Below, one piece after another: positions 1 to 9,830 of a DNA stretch of 64,000 bases. The translations under genes were made by a program, and so were the position numbers. Under the pieces are notes generated by a model. That model was not told where the DNA came from. It searched no databases and was given only the letters and a program-made list of their open reading frames with translations. The first letter of the stretch is position 1, and the number at the start of each line of letters is the position of its first letter. Source of the DNA: Geosiphon pyriformis (Eukaryota > Glomeromycota > Glomeromycetes > Archaeosporales > Geosiphonaceae); the NCBI GenBank assembly GCA_016748015.1, contig JAAOMT010000512.1:1247876-1311875 (forward strand). The letters are read 5' to 3'.

Positions 1-167
1 ATGGTTAAGTTAATAATCAGGTTATTGATCAGGTCAATGATTAGGTCAATGGTCAGGTTATTGATCAGATCAATGATTACTATTTAAAAATAGTGTGGCT
101 AATTTATATGACATCAATGGCTAATACATGTGATAATTAATAAGAAGTATAAGTTTCAACTGTAACA
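1..167 (-). mobile_element. 3' LTR of element A (cut by window edge)
   Basis: On the minus strand this starts TGTTACAG at 167 and matches the U3 end of the LTR at 37758-38494: both carry the tandem GGTCAATGATTAGGTCAATGG-type block, followed on the plus strand by a shared run containing atagtgtggctaatttat. Only the first 167 bases of an LTR of about 737 bp lie in the window. A purine-rich tract lies directly upstream on the minus strand, as expected for a 3' LTR. Confidence 0.85.
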
Positions 168-184
168 TTATCCTTTCCAAAGAG
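168..184 (-). other. Polypurine tract of element A
   Basis: Minus-strand CTCTTTGGAAAGGATAA directly precedes the TGTTA start of the 3' LTR. Plus-strand DNA priming of Ty3/gypsy elements uses such a tract. This supports the minus orientation of element A. Confidence 0.7.
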
Positions 185-409
185 ATTAAGCTCTGGTAAA
201 ATCAAGCTATTTATAAGGTAATCTATTTAAAGGATTTTATCTAACTCAAAGCTAACTAGTTTGTTGAAGTTTTTTGTGGATAAAGTATATAATACTTAAG
301 GCGAAATGAGTTTTGTATTCAAGAGACCAAATATTTGTATTAGAGTTTTGGCTCTTCTAACAATAGTTAAAACTCTTGAAACATCTAATCATATAATGCC
401 CAAAATTTC

Positions 410-815
410 TGCCTGTATCTCTGAAGTTGTTTTTTTCATGAGTTTCATATTCTCTATAATTTCATCAAGGCAACCATAGAGTTCTAATTGCCTTTTATAT
501 GACAAATTTTTTCTATAAGTAAAATTTCTTGAAGTGTTTTTCCAATTGTATTAAAAGGTGGGAATATAGCTGTTATTATACTTTCCAACAGATATTTATC
601 TATTTTACTACCAATTTTTTCTCTTCTAGTAGTAGTTTTCTTTGGTTTAATAACAGTATGTATTCCATTATTATCAGTTATAGTGGTTTGTTTTTCAATG
701 GTCAAAGTAGCATTTGGATAGTTTTTGATCCAATACTCATGGAGAATATAGAAAGCATTTTGAATGTTTTAATCCAGAAAATAATTGTTTATGTTGATTG
801 AAGATACCTCTGTTT
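410..815 (-). pseudogene. Element A: ORF downstream of integrase (ORF3-like)
   Basis: An open stretch between integrase and 3' LTR, clearest at 705-484, readable upstream to about 800 with one stop. No known domain is recognised. The order of features is a motif like NIQNAF, a Pro-Asn-Ala-Thr-Leu segment, a basic TTTRREKIGSK stretch, and a leucine-rich helix-like tail (LQEILLIEKI). The layout (short helix, PxxSIxI-like strand, basic patch, leucine-rich tail) resembles the start of ORF3 in elements B and D at the same position, but similarity is weak. Homology is an inference. Confidence 0.45.
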
Positions 816-889
816 TGGGAATAGTGCATTTATTTATACTTGATTTTTGTTGATTATTTGAGTTGGTATTACTATAACAAGCAGCCAAT

Positions 890-2051
890 TAGGTCATTTA
901 TGATATTGCTTGAGTTATGTACCATGAACAAGATGATCATTGAAGATTGTTCTGAATTGATCTTGAAAAATATAAGAACTATTGTTCAAAACTTTGTTGA
1001 CTATAAAAAGTCTTTTCTACTGGCTAGAAAATTTATTACCATAGACATTGTCTCTGTCTGAACAATATTTCAATACCAAGTTACCAACACTTAAAAAAAG
1101 TGTTTTATAGGTTTTTTTTTTCTTAAGCTTTTCTTGGAACTGTTTTATCTTTTCAAAAGCAATTATTCGTGCTTCTACTAAGGAGTTAAAAATGGTACCA
1201 AGTCTTTTTTGCAAAATGTTTTTGTAATTTCCTATTGTGATCTTTTCAAAGGATATTGTTTCAATATCAGTTTCTATTGGTAGTGTTGCCATGTGTTTGT
1301 AAAGCAGATAAAAAGATTTATAACTTGTTATGTCATGATTCACAGTTTTATAAGCAAACAAAGCTAAAGACAGTACTTTGTTCCATAAGTTTGTTTCTTC
1401 ACTGGTTTTGGCTAGGGTTTCACATAGTGTTCTATTAAAACGTTCTACTAGGCTATTTGTTTAGAAATGATAAGGAAAAAAAAGTTTATGATGTATTCCC
1501 ATTTTTCTACAAAGTTCTTCAACCAGTATACTGAGAAAAGCTCTTTCTCTATTAGATAAAAGTTCTTTGAAGCAGCCATGATGGCAAATGATATCTTTAT
1601 AAATGAAATTGGTTATTAAGACTGCTGTTTAGTCTAAAGTGGCTCTTGTTTTTACCCATTTTGTAAGATAGTTGGTAGCTGTAATAATGTATCTGTTGCC
1701 ATTAGGAGTTATTGTTAAAGGTCCAACAACATCTATACCAATTCTGTCAAATGGTTGACCAACAAAGATTGGATAGATATCTTCTTTGCGATTGAGTTTG
1801 CCTCTTCTTTGGTAGATGTCACAGGTTTTGATGTATTCAGCAATGTCTTTTCCCAAAGTAGGCCAATAATAACAAGCTAAAGATTTCTGAATTGTCTTTG
1901 TTTTTCCAAAGTGTCCAGCTAATAGGTCAGTATGCATGTTGTATATTACAATTTCTCTTTCTTCAAATCTGATGACTCTTTGGAAGTGGTCAGAATCTTT
2001 TCTGTTTCTTTTGTATAATTGGTTTTGGCAGATCAAATAGAAATTTGATTG
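890..2051 (-). pseudogene. Element A: integrase
   Basis: Retroviral-type integrase that would insert element cDNA. The N-terminal zinc domain shows H-x7-H (HTDLLAGH) and CDIYQ, where the second Cys is Tyr. The first catalytic Asp is present in GIDVVGPL; the second falls in LLSNRE, so Asp is Asn; the Glu is in LVERFNRTL. The frame is stopped near 1630 and again further on, with the C-terminal part at 1361-1017. A GPY/F module is not clear. It follows the RNase H of A after a connecting region and precedes the ORF3-like segment. Inactive by stops and the lost Asp. Confidence 0.8.
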
Positions 2052-2448
2052 TTTTCACAAATGTTCTCTTTGCTGTTGAGTGTATTCTGGTGGTTATTGT
2101 TTTTTACCCAAAAATTTTATTAAGACAGAGTAGTTGTCCAAGTTTATTATTGTGTTTGTTTGTGAAGGAGTTACTAATAATTAAGTTGGTTTGGTTTAAG
2201 AGGTTGTACTATTACTGGATAGTAAGTCTAGAGAGAATGTCAGCATTTTGATGATTTGCTTCTTTATGGTGTTGAATATTATAGTCGAATTCATCCAAGT
2301 GAAGTATCCAGTGAGTTATTCATTTGTGTTCCAGCTTTTTTTTATTGTGCAGCCAAACCAAAGCTTAATGATCTGTTACTACTAAGAATTTTGCACCAAA
2401 AAAATATTGATCCCAGTAGCTAGTAGCCCAAACTACTGCTAGACATTC
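2052..2448 (-). pseudogene. Element A: RNase H C-terminal half and tether
   Basis: Read on the minus strand from the target-site copy, this begins ECLAVVWA and continues with YWDQYF and VVTDH, the second half of a Ty3/gypsy RNase H (core Glu and third Asp). A later HQNADILSR matches the final Asp region (NxADxLSR). It is the exact continuation of the RNase H half ending at 23201, some 20.7 kb away, showing that element B interrupted the gene. Several stops follow in the tether toward integrase. Confidence 0.85.
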
Positions 2449-2452
2449 TTGT
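2449..2452. repeat. Target-site duplication of element B, left copy
   Basis: TTGT here and TTGT at 23198-23201 flank the TGTTACC...GGTAACA termini of element B. Removing the insert and one copy restores an uninterrupted RNase H frame in element A. Confidence 0.85.
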
Positions 2453-3411
2453 TGTTACCAGAGGTTTTTGGTCTCTTTTCTTAAATGTTGTAACTGTCTG
2501 TTGGTTGCAAATTCACGTTTTCTAGAAGTAGTTGAATTTCCAATAACTGAATTTATCTTCAAATTATCTCCTATAATTTGAACTGCTGGGCTTATAAGTG
2601 GAATGGCCAATTCCGTGCCAGTTACTTTGCATAGTTACATTGTAGTAAATACCAATTCTTTTTCAGGAATTGCTTGTCTGGAAGCTCACTAAAAATATGT
2701 AGTTACTTTTCTGTGAAAGTCAACTCTTCTATAGAAATCTCATCTGTAGGCTATCTTAATGATTACAGTAAGAAAATAAAAGAAAATAAAAGAAATGTAA
2801 AAGAAATTGAATTTTGTCAAGGGAACCAGGCCTGGAGTCACTAACAGTTTACTGAAATTGGTAACTAATCAATTTCAAAATGTTAGTTGGAGTTTTGGGA
2901 ATTTTTCAAGTGCAATAATTAAAAGATTTGGTTTTTCGAATTATTTGATATTTATTTCTTTTTGTGTGTATAGAAATGGTTCTAGTGATAAATCTAAAGT
3001 AAGATACATTTTCTTGAAGAGAAAAGCTCTTCTTTTATACAACTTGTTGTAGTACTAGTTTATGAACTTGCACTTTTTCTCTTTGCTCGAATTTTGGCAA
3101 ACTAAAGATACATTTTGATGAACTACAAGTTATTTTTACTGAACTATTGATTAATTTGGGTGAACTATTCATAATTTCGGCGAATTTCTGTAAATTTTGG
3201 CGAATTTTAGAATGTTACAAAGTTCAGAGTATTGTGTAATTTGATCATCCTACTTCTGTTATATTAATTAGATTATTTTAATTAAATTGTAATATGTGAT
3301 AATTGATTAAATAATAAATGATAATTTGAAATGATATTAATATACTAATTAATTATAGAAATTATAAGGGTAATTTTATGCTAATTAATAGCTAAAATTC
3401 TACTGGTAACA
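2453..3411 (-). mobile_element. 3' LTR of element B
   Basis: 959 bp, with ends TGTTACCAG and CTGGTAACA. It pairs with the LTR at 22207-23197. On the minus strand the U3 part (about 3090-3230) carries clustered TTTTGGCGAA-type repeats, and a TATA-like GTATAAAAGAAG lies near 3035. A block near 2545-2640 is unusually conserved among all LTRs of this group. By eye the two B LTRs differ at several percent of sites, mainly transitions, so insertion is not recent. Confidence 0.9.
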
Positions 3412-4099
3412 TAATCTCCTCCTCAAGACTGAGTTTCATCAAAGTTCAAGCATTATCTGTAATATTAAAATAGTGATCCAAAATAATTGAAGTAATCTGG
3501 TCTGAAAATTGTTAAAATTTCAGTTCTGTGAGTTTGCCAATGTATTGGACTTTCATTGGTTGCAGTATTGAATTTTGTAGAATATTTTCACAAGTATTAA
3601 ACAAATTATAGAGTCTAAAAGCTGCTCTAAGTTTGTAGTGAGTGTTTGTTGATCCAGCTGCTGTTTTGAATTCATTGTAGATTTGTTTTTGTATAGCTTC
3701 AGGAGTGAGATTTGTTGCTTCAAGTTCCAGTTTTCGTTCATAAAGTGTCTTTCCAATGTAAAAGTATTTATAGATAGGAGTGTGTTCATTGTTCTGTTCA
3801 TTGAAAAGTAGTAGAAGTTTATGTTACATTATAGTATTTGGTGGAATGTCAATAGGGGCAATTAAAAGATTTTCTTCCAGTGCTTGCTTCAAAAGTCTTG
3901 GTAACCTATTTTTAGAGTGACTTCTTGTTTTTCTTCTATAGGAGTGATAGTTCTGTAAATAATTTGCTATTGGGGCTGTGGTTTTTTTCTGAATGTAATT
4001 AATTTGACTTCCATTAATTATTATGGATAAGTCAGGAAGTATTTTCAAGACTAACATTAACTTTTGGGATATTTGTTGAATATTTCGGGGAATAATCAT
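3397..4099 (-). pseudogene. Element B: ORF3, downstream of integrase
   Basis: About 234 codons in one frame from ATG at 4099, reading through the polypurine tract into the LTR. In-frame stops occur near 3826, in the KF-stop-QFSDQ segment, and at a Trp position near the end. The product has no recognised domain. It opens MIIPRNIQQISQ, has a basic YRRKTRSHSKNR patch, then YKYFYIGKTLYERKLE and a C-terminal ITDN..LSLEEE. Element D has a clear homologue in the same place, and C and F have diverged ones. It is not gag, protease, RT or integrase; the role is unknown. Confidence 0.65.
3412..3424 (-). other. Polypurine tract of element B
   Basis: Minus-strand GAGGAGGAGATTA abuts the TGTTACC start of the 3' LTR. 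It also lies in the ORF3 reading frame, where it encodes Glu-Glu-Glu-Ile. Confidence 0.8.
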
Positions 4100-4289
4100 G
4101 ATAAAATTGACTAATTATGAAAAGAAAGAATAAAGAAAATTATTTTTGAATATGGGATTTTTATTTGTTTTTGGGTTTTGGGTGTTTTTGTAATTATTTA
4201 CTATTTTTGTCTTTGTGTTTTTATTAGAGAATTAAAATTTAAGTGTTTAAGTTTGGTTGTTGTTCTATTATAATTATTGGTTCTAAATT

Positions 4290-5510
4290 TCAGGGAATAT
4301 CTTCAGGATTAATTAAAGAGGAATGTGTACCAATTTGTGGAATTAATGTTTTAGGATTGTTTCTGGAATAATAATGTTTCAATCTGTCTCCATGTACAAC
4401 TTTTGCTAGTATTTTGTCATCAAGTCTTAACTTGTATAATCTATTGCCTAGAATTTTGTATATATAAAATGGTCCATCCCATTTGTTTTCAAATTTCCCA
4501 CTCCATTGTTTTTCAGCCTTAGTTCTGTGTAAGAGAACTTTATTTCTAACTTTAAATTCATTGGTAATAGGTGGTAATTTGTTGTCATGTTTTTCTTTTT
4601 GTTGAACTTGGGAATGTTCAATATAAGTTGCTGCTATTCTTTTTTTTTCTTCCAGTGTACTAAGAAAAGTGTAGGGCCTTCTTTGGAGTGTTTCTTGAAA
4701 GTTTTCTTCATTGATTGGTTGCACTGGGTATGTTTCCACTATGAAATTAATTGGTAATGTTGCTGTCTTTCCATAAATAAGATCAAATAGTGTGTGTTTC
4801 ATAGTATTTTGTTTTAGCATTCTGTATACTAGTAACACTGATAGAATAAAAATATCCCATTCCTGCTCAAAGTCTGTTGAGACTTTGGCTAGAGATTCAC
4901 ACAATGTTCTGTTGAAATGTTCTATAAGTCTATTTGTTTGAGAGTAATAAGATGATAATAGAGGTCTTTTGACATTGAACCATTCACAAATTTCTTGTAT
5001 CAAGTTGTTCACAAAATGTGTTTTTTGATCAGATAAAAGTTTAATTGGGCATCCATGTCTACAAATAATGTCTTCATAGATGAAATTTGCTACTGATTTT
5101 GCATCTGCTCTTTGGATGGCTCTAGCTTCAAGCCATTTGGTAAGATAATCTAGTGAAACTGCAATATAGCAATTTCCTTGAATTGTGATAGGTAATGGTC
5201 CGACTAAATTAATTCCAACTCTGTCAAAAGATTGTCCAACTTTGATTGGATTTAAAGGTTCTGTGGGGTGAGTTCTTTCTCTTCTTTGATAACTATCACA
5301 AGATTTTACATATTGTCGAATGTTTTTTTGCATGTGAGGCCAAAAATAATGTTCAAGAGTTCTTTGAATTGTTTCATCTCTTTCCAAGTGTGCTGAAGAT
5401 AGATCTGTGTGCATATTGTATAAAATTGTTTCTTTTTCATTCTCTTGTACTAATCTGAGTAGTTGGTTTGGGTTTCTGTGATTTTTATAATAGATTTTGT
5501 TCTAGTGTAT
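4290..5510 (-). pseudogene. Element B: integrase
   Basis: A 374-codon uninterrupted frame (5414-4290), with the true start further upstream. The zinc domain has HTDLSSAH and CDSYQ, where the second zinc Cys is Tyr. In the catalytic core the first Asp is Asn (GINLVGPLP), the second is present (LLSDQKTHF) and the Glu is present (NRLIEHFNRTL). The C-terminal GPY/F module is WDGPFYIYKILG. No chromodomain is visible after it. The long open frame is intact but the enzyme should be dead because one triad Asp and one zinc ligand are lost, both by G-to-A change. Confidence 0.85.
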
Positions 5511-5559
5511 GAAATATTGTTTTGATTGGTGTTGTAAAAAATGTTTTTTACTTGGAAAC

Positions 5560-7086
5560 CAGTTTTCTGACATGGTAAGAGTCCAAATAATTTTTAAAAT
5601 TGCTGTAATTTCTGAAATCCATTTTTGTTTGGTTATTTTGTTGGTAGGTTGGTAAGTTATAGTGAAATTTGTTGTTGGTATTAATCTTGTCTCATTCTTG
5701 AGAGGCTATCAACATTGGTATGTAGTTTTTTTGGTTTGTGGTATACAATATATCTGTAGTCTGCTAGGAAGTCATTCCATCAAGACTGTTTGGCACTTTG
5801 TTCAGTTTTTTTTTTATTGAGCCATTTGAGGCCAATATTGTTCGTTATTATGTTAAATTCTTTTCCATTCTTCAAATATTGTTGAAAATGTTTAAGAGTT
5901 CAGATGACTGCGGCAGCTTCTAATTCAGTTGAGCCATATTTTAGTTCTGTTGGTTTGAGTGTTCTACTAGCATAGGCAATAATTTATTCTTGCCTATTTT
6001 CATCTAATTGTAATAAAATAGCACTGAATGCTATGTGTAAAGCATCAGTGGCTAGTTGAAATTGTTTATTGAAGTTTGGGTATACAAGAACTGGAGCTGT
6101 TGTCAATCTTGTTTTGAGAGTTTCAAAAGCTTTCTGTTGTTTTTCTGTCCATTTGTATGACACATTTTTGTTAATAAGATAATTGAGTGGTTTGGCAATT
6201 TCTGAGAATTCTTTGATGAATTTCTGATAATAGGAGGCTAATCTTACAAATCCTTATAGCTCTGTAGTATTTTTGGGAGTTTGGAAGTTTTTGACAGCAC
6301 TGATTGTTCTAGGATTTGGTTTGACTCCATCTTTGCTAACAATGTGTCCGAGAAAGATTAAGCTTGTTTTTCCAAAGTGACATTTTTCAATGTTTAACTT
6401 CAATCCTGCTTTCCATAATTATTGAAAAACTTCTCACAGGTAGATAAGATGAGTCTCAAAGCTTGGTAAATATACATTAGTGTTATCAAGATAGACAACT
6501 ACTGATTGCCACAAGAGTCCTTCATATACAACATCTATGAGTCACTGGAATGTTGCTGGTGCATTGCAGAATCCAAAAGGCATAACATTGAATTCATAGT
6601 TTCCTCTCTGGATGGTAAATGCTGTTTTGGGTTGGTTTTTTGGGTCCATTTCGACTTGCCAGTATCCACTTTCCAAGTCTAAAGTTGAGAAAAACTTGGC
6701 TTTTCCTAGAGCATCTAGCATGTCATCAATTCTTAGAAGAGGGTAGGCATCTCCAATTGTCACACTGTTCAATTGGTGATAGTCAACACAAAATCTGATT
6801 TTTCCATTTTTTTTTTAACAAAGACTACTGGTGAGGCCCAAAGACTTCTTGATGGTTGAATCAATCCGTTATTGAGCATTCTCTGAACTTCTTTTCTGAT
6901 AAATTGGTGGCTGGCAAGTGGCACTTTGTAAGCTTGCTGATGTTTTGGTAGAGCATCTTCTGTATGGATTTGATGTTAAACCATATCCATTTTTCCCAGT
7001 TCATTGTTGTCTTTTGCAAATATATCTGCAAATTCAGCTATCAATTGTTTTAATTGTCTTTGTTGTTGAGGTTCTAAGAGACCCAT
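5560..7086 (-). pseudogene. Element B: reverse transcriptase and RNase H
   Basis: It starts MGLLEPQQQ near 7086. RT motifs seen are LIQPSRSLWASPVV, then after a frameshift MNSVTIGDAYPL, STLDLESGYWQVEMD and YEFNVMPFG. The catalytic box reads YLDN rather than YLDD. RNase H follows: ATDA, STELEAAAVI (with a stop at a Trp site) and IITNN where ITDN is expected, ending with NVDSLSRMRQD. At least one frameshift (near 6800) and many stops occur, mostly at Gln and Trp positions. Non-functional. Confidence 0.85.
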
Positions 7087-7092
7087 GTTGAT

Positions 7093-7510
7093 TCAAGAGA
7101 GTTTTTCTTCCAAAAAGTGGTAGTTTTCAGTAGTGAAAATGATATTTGGATTTGGGAGTAGAGTGTGTCTTACAATTTCGATGAAATTAAAGACAATTTG
7201 AGAGTTTTTATCTTGAAAAATATTGCTGTGTATGATTCCAATCTCCAGTTTGTTTAATAAAACAATAGGGTAATTATTGGGGTTGTAGAATATAACTCGA
7301 AATTTTTTCATTTTTTTGGGAATATAAACGTTTGGAATTGAGATTTCATGCTTTAAATAGATTTGTTTATTAGATTTAAAGATTTGTTGTGTAGTGGTGG
7401 GTTTTGAGCAAGTGTAAATTTCGTGATGTTCTCCAAAAAGTAAAATGGTAATTGGCTGGGGAAGTTGAAGAATCTGGTAAGATTCATTTTGTGTATTAAG
7501 AGCTATGTTT
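7093..7510 (-). pseudogene. Element B: beta-rich linker between dUTPase and RT
   Basis: Roughly 135 codons following the dUTPase stop, ending at KLS just before the RT frame. Hydrophobic alternation (FRVIFYNPNNYPIVLLNKLEIGIIHS) suggests a beta-strand domain; the piece after the asparagine turn resembles the pro-RT linker of gypsy elements, where an IPxGTxIGYL-type motif occurs (better seen in elements C and F). No enzymatic motif. Element D has the matching segment at 16195-16455. Confidence 0.5.
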
Positions 7511-7524
7511 ACTGGAACTGTAAA

Positions 7525-8148
7525 TCATCTAGTTGAACCAAAACCTTGAGTTCCTCTTTCACTTTTTTCCAATTGTTCTCTGTTGTTAACTGATTGTAGA
7601 TCCGAAATATTGATTAAGGATAAGTAAATTGCATGAGCAATTTTTTCAGCATGTTCAATCTTGAATGGTTTGTCTGTTTTATTCTGCAGCATGATGGTAA
7701 TGTCTCCAGTGTATCCTGTATCTATAACTCCTTCTCTAATATTGATTCCTTTGCTTGCCAATAATGATCTGGATGCAATTTGAACCATTGCTCCAGGTGG
7801 AATTTCAAGAGTGATTTTGAGATTGATTTTTGTCAAGGACTTTGGTTGGAGAACCAAAGTATTTTTTCCTGGATATCTTAGGTCATATCCAGCATTAATT
7901 TCGTGTGCTTTTTCTGGTCTGATTCCTTGGCCATGGTTGTCAAAGTATTTAAGTTGTAGAGGTGGTTGCTTTTCAAAAAAATAGATGGGAGTGGTTGGTA
8001 GTTCTTTTACCAGTTTAGATACTCCAAATTTGATTTCATTTTCATCATTTTCATTTGGCAGAGGAATGCTAAGAGCATAACATTCTAAACACCATTGGTC
8101 ATCACAAGACATAACACATTCTTTACACAATTGAATGTTCATTTGCAC
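7525..8148 (-). CDS. Element B: dUTPase domain, frame intact
   Basis: A 207-codon open frame. dUTPase hydrolyses dUTP to dUMP and pyrophosphate, limiting uracil in cDNA. All five trimeric dUTPase motifs can be read: NAGYDLRYP (1), ASRSLLASKG (2), GVIDTGYTGD (3, with catalytic Asp and uracil-pocket Tyr), HAEKIAHAIY (4) and RGTQGFGSTR (5). A short Cys-rich piece, CKECVMSCDDQWCLEC, precedes it at the N-terminus. It sits between the zinc-rich region and the RT linker in the pol frame. It is the best preserved domain of an otherwise decayed element. Whether it is translated alone is unknown. Confidence 0.85.
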   Translation of the reverse strand: MQMNIQLCKECVMSCDDQWCLECYALSIPLPNENDENEIKFGVSKLVKELPTTPIYFFEKQPPLQLKYFDNHGQGIRPEKAHEINAGYDLRYPGKNTLVLQPKSLTKINLKITLEIPPGAMVQIASRSLLASKGINIREGVIDTGYTGDITIMLQNKTDKPFKIEHAEKIAHAIYLSLINISDLQSVNNREQLEKSERGTQGFGSTR

Positions 8149-8151
8149 TAA

Positions 8152-8829
8152 TCATTGAATTTGAGCTTTTTTGGTCGGATATGTGTGGCTTGCAATTTGG
8201 TGGTAGGTTTTTACTTCATCTTTATAATCAAATCCAGCTAATTCCATGGTATACTTAATGTATTCAGCTTCTTTTATTTGGTAGACATCTTCTTGGATGG
8301 CTCCATTGATCAATGCCATTGCTAGGTCAAAAATCATTTTAGCATCATAAGGATAGTGGTAAAGTTTATTGAGAGCACTCTTGTATACTGCATCAAATAG
8401 TGTTTCTTTTCTGACTTTTTCCGAAATTGATAGAGCATATTGACAGATCTGATCACATACTCTTTCTCTCATTGTTACATCAATCCAATTGCATTCTTCT
8501 GGTAGCCTTTCTCCACAAGTAAGACAAGGAGTTTTGTCTCATTTTCTACTTTTCTTTGGGGATCCAAATCGTTCTCTATGGCATGCCTTGCAGAAGTAAC
8601 AAGTGTGAGTTTCGTATTCCTCTTCTGGGGAGATACAGGCTCCCATAGATGAAAGCTTTTTTTTGCAATCTTTGCATTTTAGTGGAATGTATGGTGGTTC
8701 TTTTTGTGGTTCTGGTATAGAATATCTAACTTTCTTCCATCCCCTTGATTCTTCAAAAATCTCTTGTTCTGTTTTCTCAGCCCAATTGGATGGTGATCCA
8801 AAAGCCATATAGGTTTTAGTGAGTGGCAT
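8152..8829 (-). pseudogene. Element B: zinc-rich region between protease and dUTPase
   Basis: Two open pieces (8829-8539 and 8472-8152) separated by stops. Cys pairs suggest metal binding: CKDCKKKLSSMGAC, then CYFCKACHRE, then CLTCGERLPEEC. The second half is helical with no known motif (MIFDLAMALINGA, YTMELAGF). The same Cys pattern occurs in element D (17433-17900) and in C near 29268-29380, so it is a conserved module of these elements. A function in nucleic-acid binding is only inferred. Confidence 0.6.
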
Positions 8830-8870
8830 TTCTTTTTTTTTTCAAATTCAAATACTAGAGCTTTTTCTGA

Positions 8871-9400
8871 TTATTTGTTAAAAATACTACAGGTTGCAGA
8901 TACTATAGTATATTGTCCTTGGTATGAGATTTTAAGTTCTTGAGTTTCCCAGTTCAGGTTTGCATTGGCCTTAAGAAGCCAATCATTTCTGACTAGAGCT
9001 TGGTATTGGGGTGCATTCATAACAAGAACTTTAACTGGAATGGTGATTCTATCAATTGTAAAGGGGAAATCATCAATTTCTCCTACTGGAGTCTTCTTTA
9101 TACTATCAGCTGTGACAATAACTGTTTGAGCTAGTCTGTCTACATTTCGTTTGAGTTGTTGCATTAGCTGATAAGTGATGATACTTCCAGCCAATCTATT
9201 ATCTAAGATTAAGCAAATGGGTTTTTCTTCCACTATAGCTTCTGTATACATAGCAGTAATTGCTTTCTGTTCATTGACTGCTGCATTACTAAGCAGAAAT
9301 GGTGATTTATTTGCTTCAAATTCAAATAGAAATATATCTGACAGATTAGCATTTTGGGCAATTTGAGCTGGTGAAATGATGTGGTTGGAAGAGTTTGATC
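8871..9400 (-). pseudogene. Element B: aspartic protease
   Basis: Retropepsin-like domain that would process the polyprotein. The active-site region reads ICLILDNRLAGSII, where D-S-G-S/T would be expected; the Asp remains but the next residues are altered (Gly to Arg). Downstream VLVMNAPQYQALVRNDWL matches the flap/second half seen in D and C. The clear frame is 9251-8871, with N-terminal sequence extending to about 9400. Probably inactive. Confidence 0.75.
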
Positions 9401-9830
9401 TTGGTGCTGCAACTTTATCTTCAGAAAGTGTAGGTTGTTGAAAATCCGATTCCTTTGGTATTGTAAGATAATTGGGTTGAGTATGATAGTGATTGGATCT
9501 TTGTTAACCAGAATTTCGGGAAACCAACTGGTTATTTGGATTAATTCTGTTGTTGTTATTCTGAAATTGATTTTGGGGTGTGAATTGGTTATGTTGAACC
9601 AATCTTCTTGCTGGTACTTGATATTGTTGAATGGGTGGTGTCTGATATTGCTGAATTGGTAAAGGTTGCTAATATTGTTGTTAAATTGGTTGTGAAGCTG
9701 GTTAATAATAGCTGTTTTAAATTTGTGGTCTCAGTGAATAATAAGTTGGTGGTAGGAGTTGGTAATAAAATTGTTATGGTAAAGAGTAACATTGATTACT
9801 CCTGTTTGTTGGTCTCTTTGTAGTTTCCTG
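9401..9830 (-). pseudogene. Element B: low-complexity linker, gag to protease
   Basis: Gln/Asn/Ile/Pro-rich, stop-riddled sequence between the CCHC knuckle and the protease (repeated TTG/TTA-rich codons on the plus strand). It corresponds to the equally poorly ordered region of D (18600-18920) and C (27950-28400). No domain is seen. Open frames on the plus strand here (9435-9662, 9608-9823) are by-products of the composition. Confidence 0.5.

Noticed and set aside
9435-9823. Plus-strand hydrophobic open frames as small membrane-protein genes
   Set aside because: They lie opposite the Gln/Asn-rich gag-protease linker of element B; the Val/Leu-rich translation is the complement of Asn/Gln codons.
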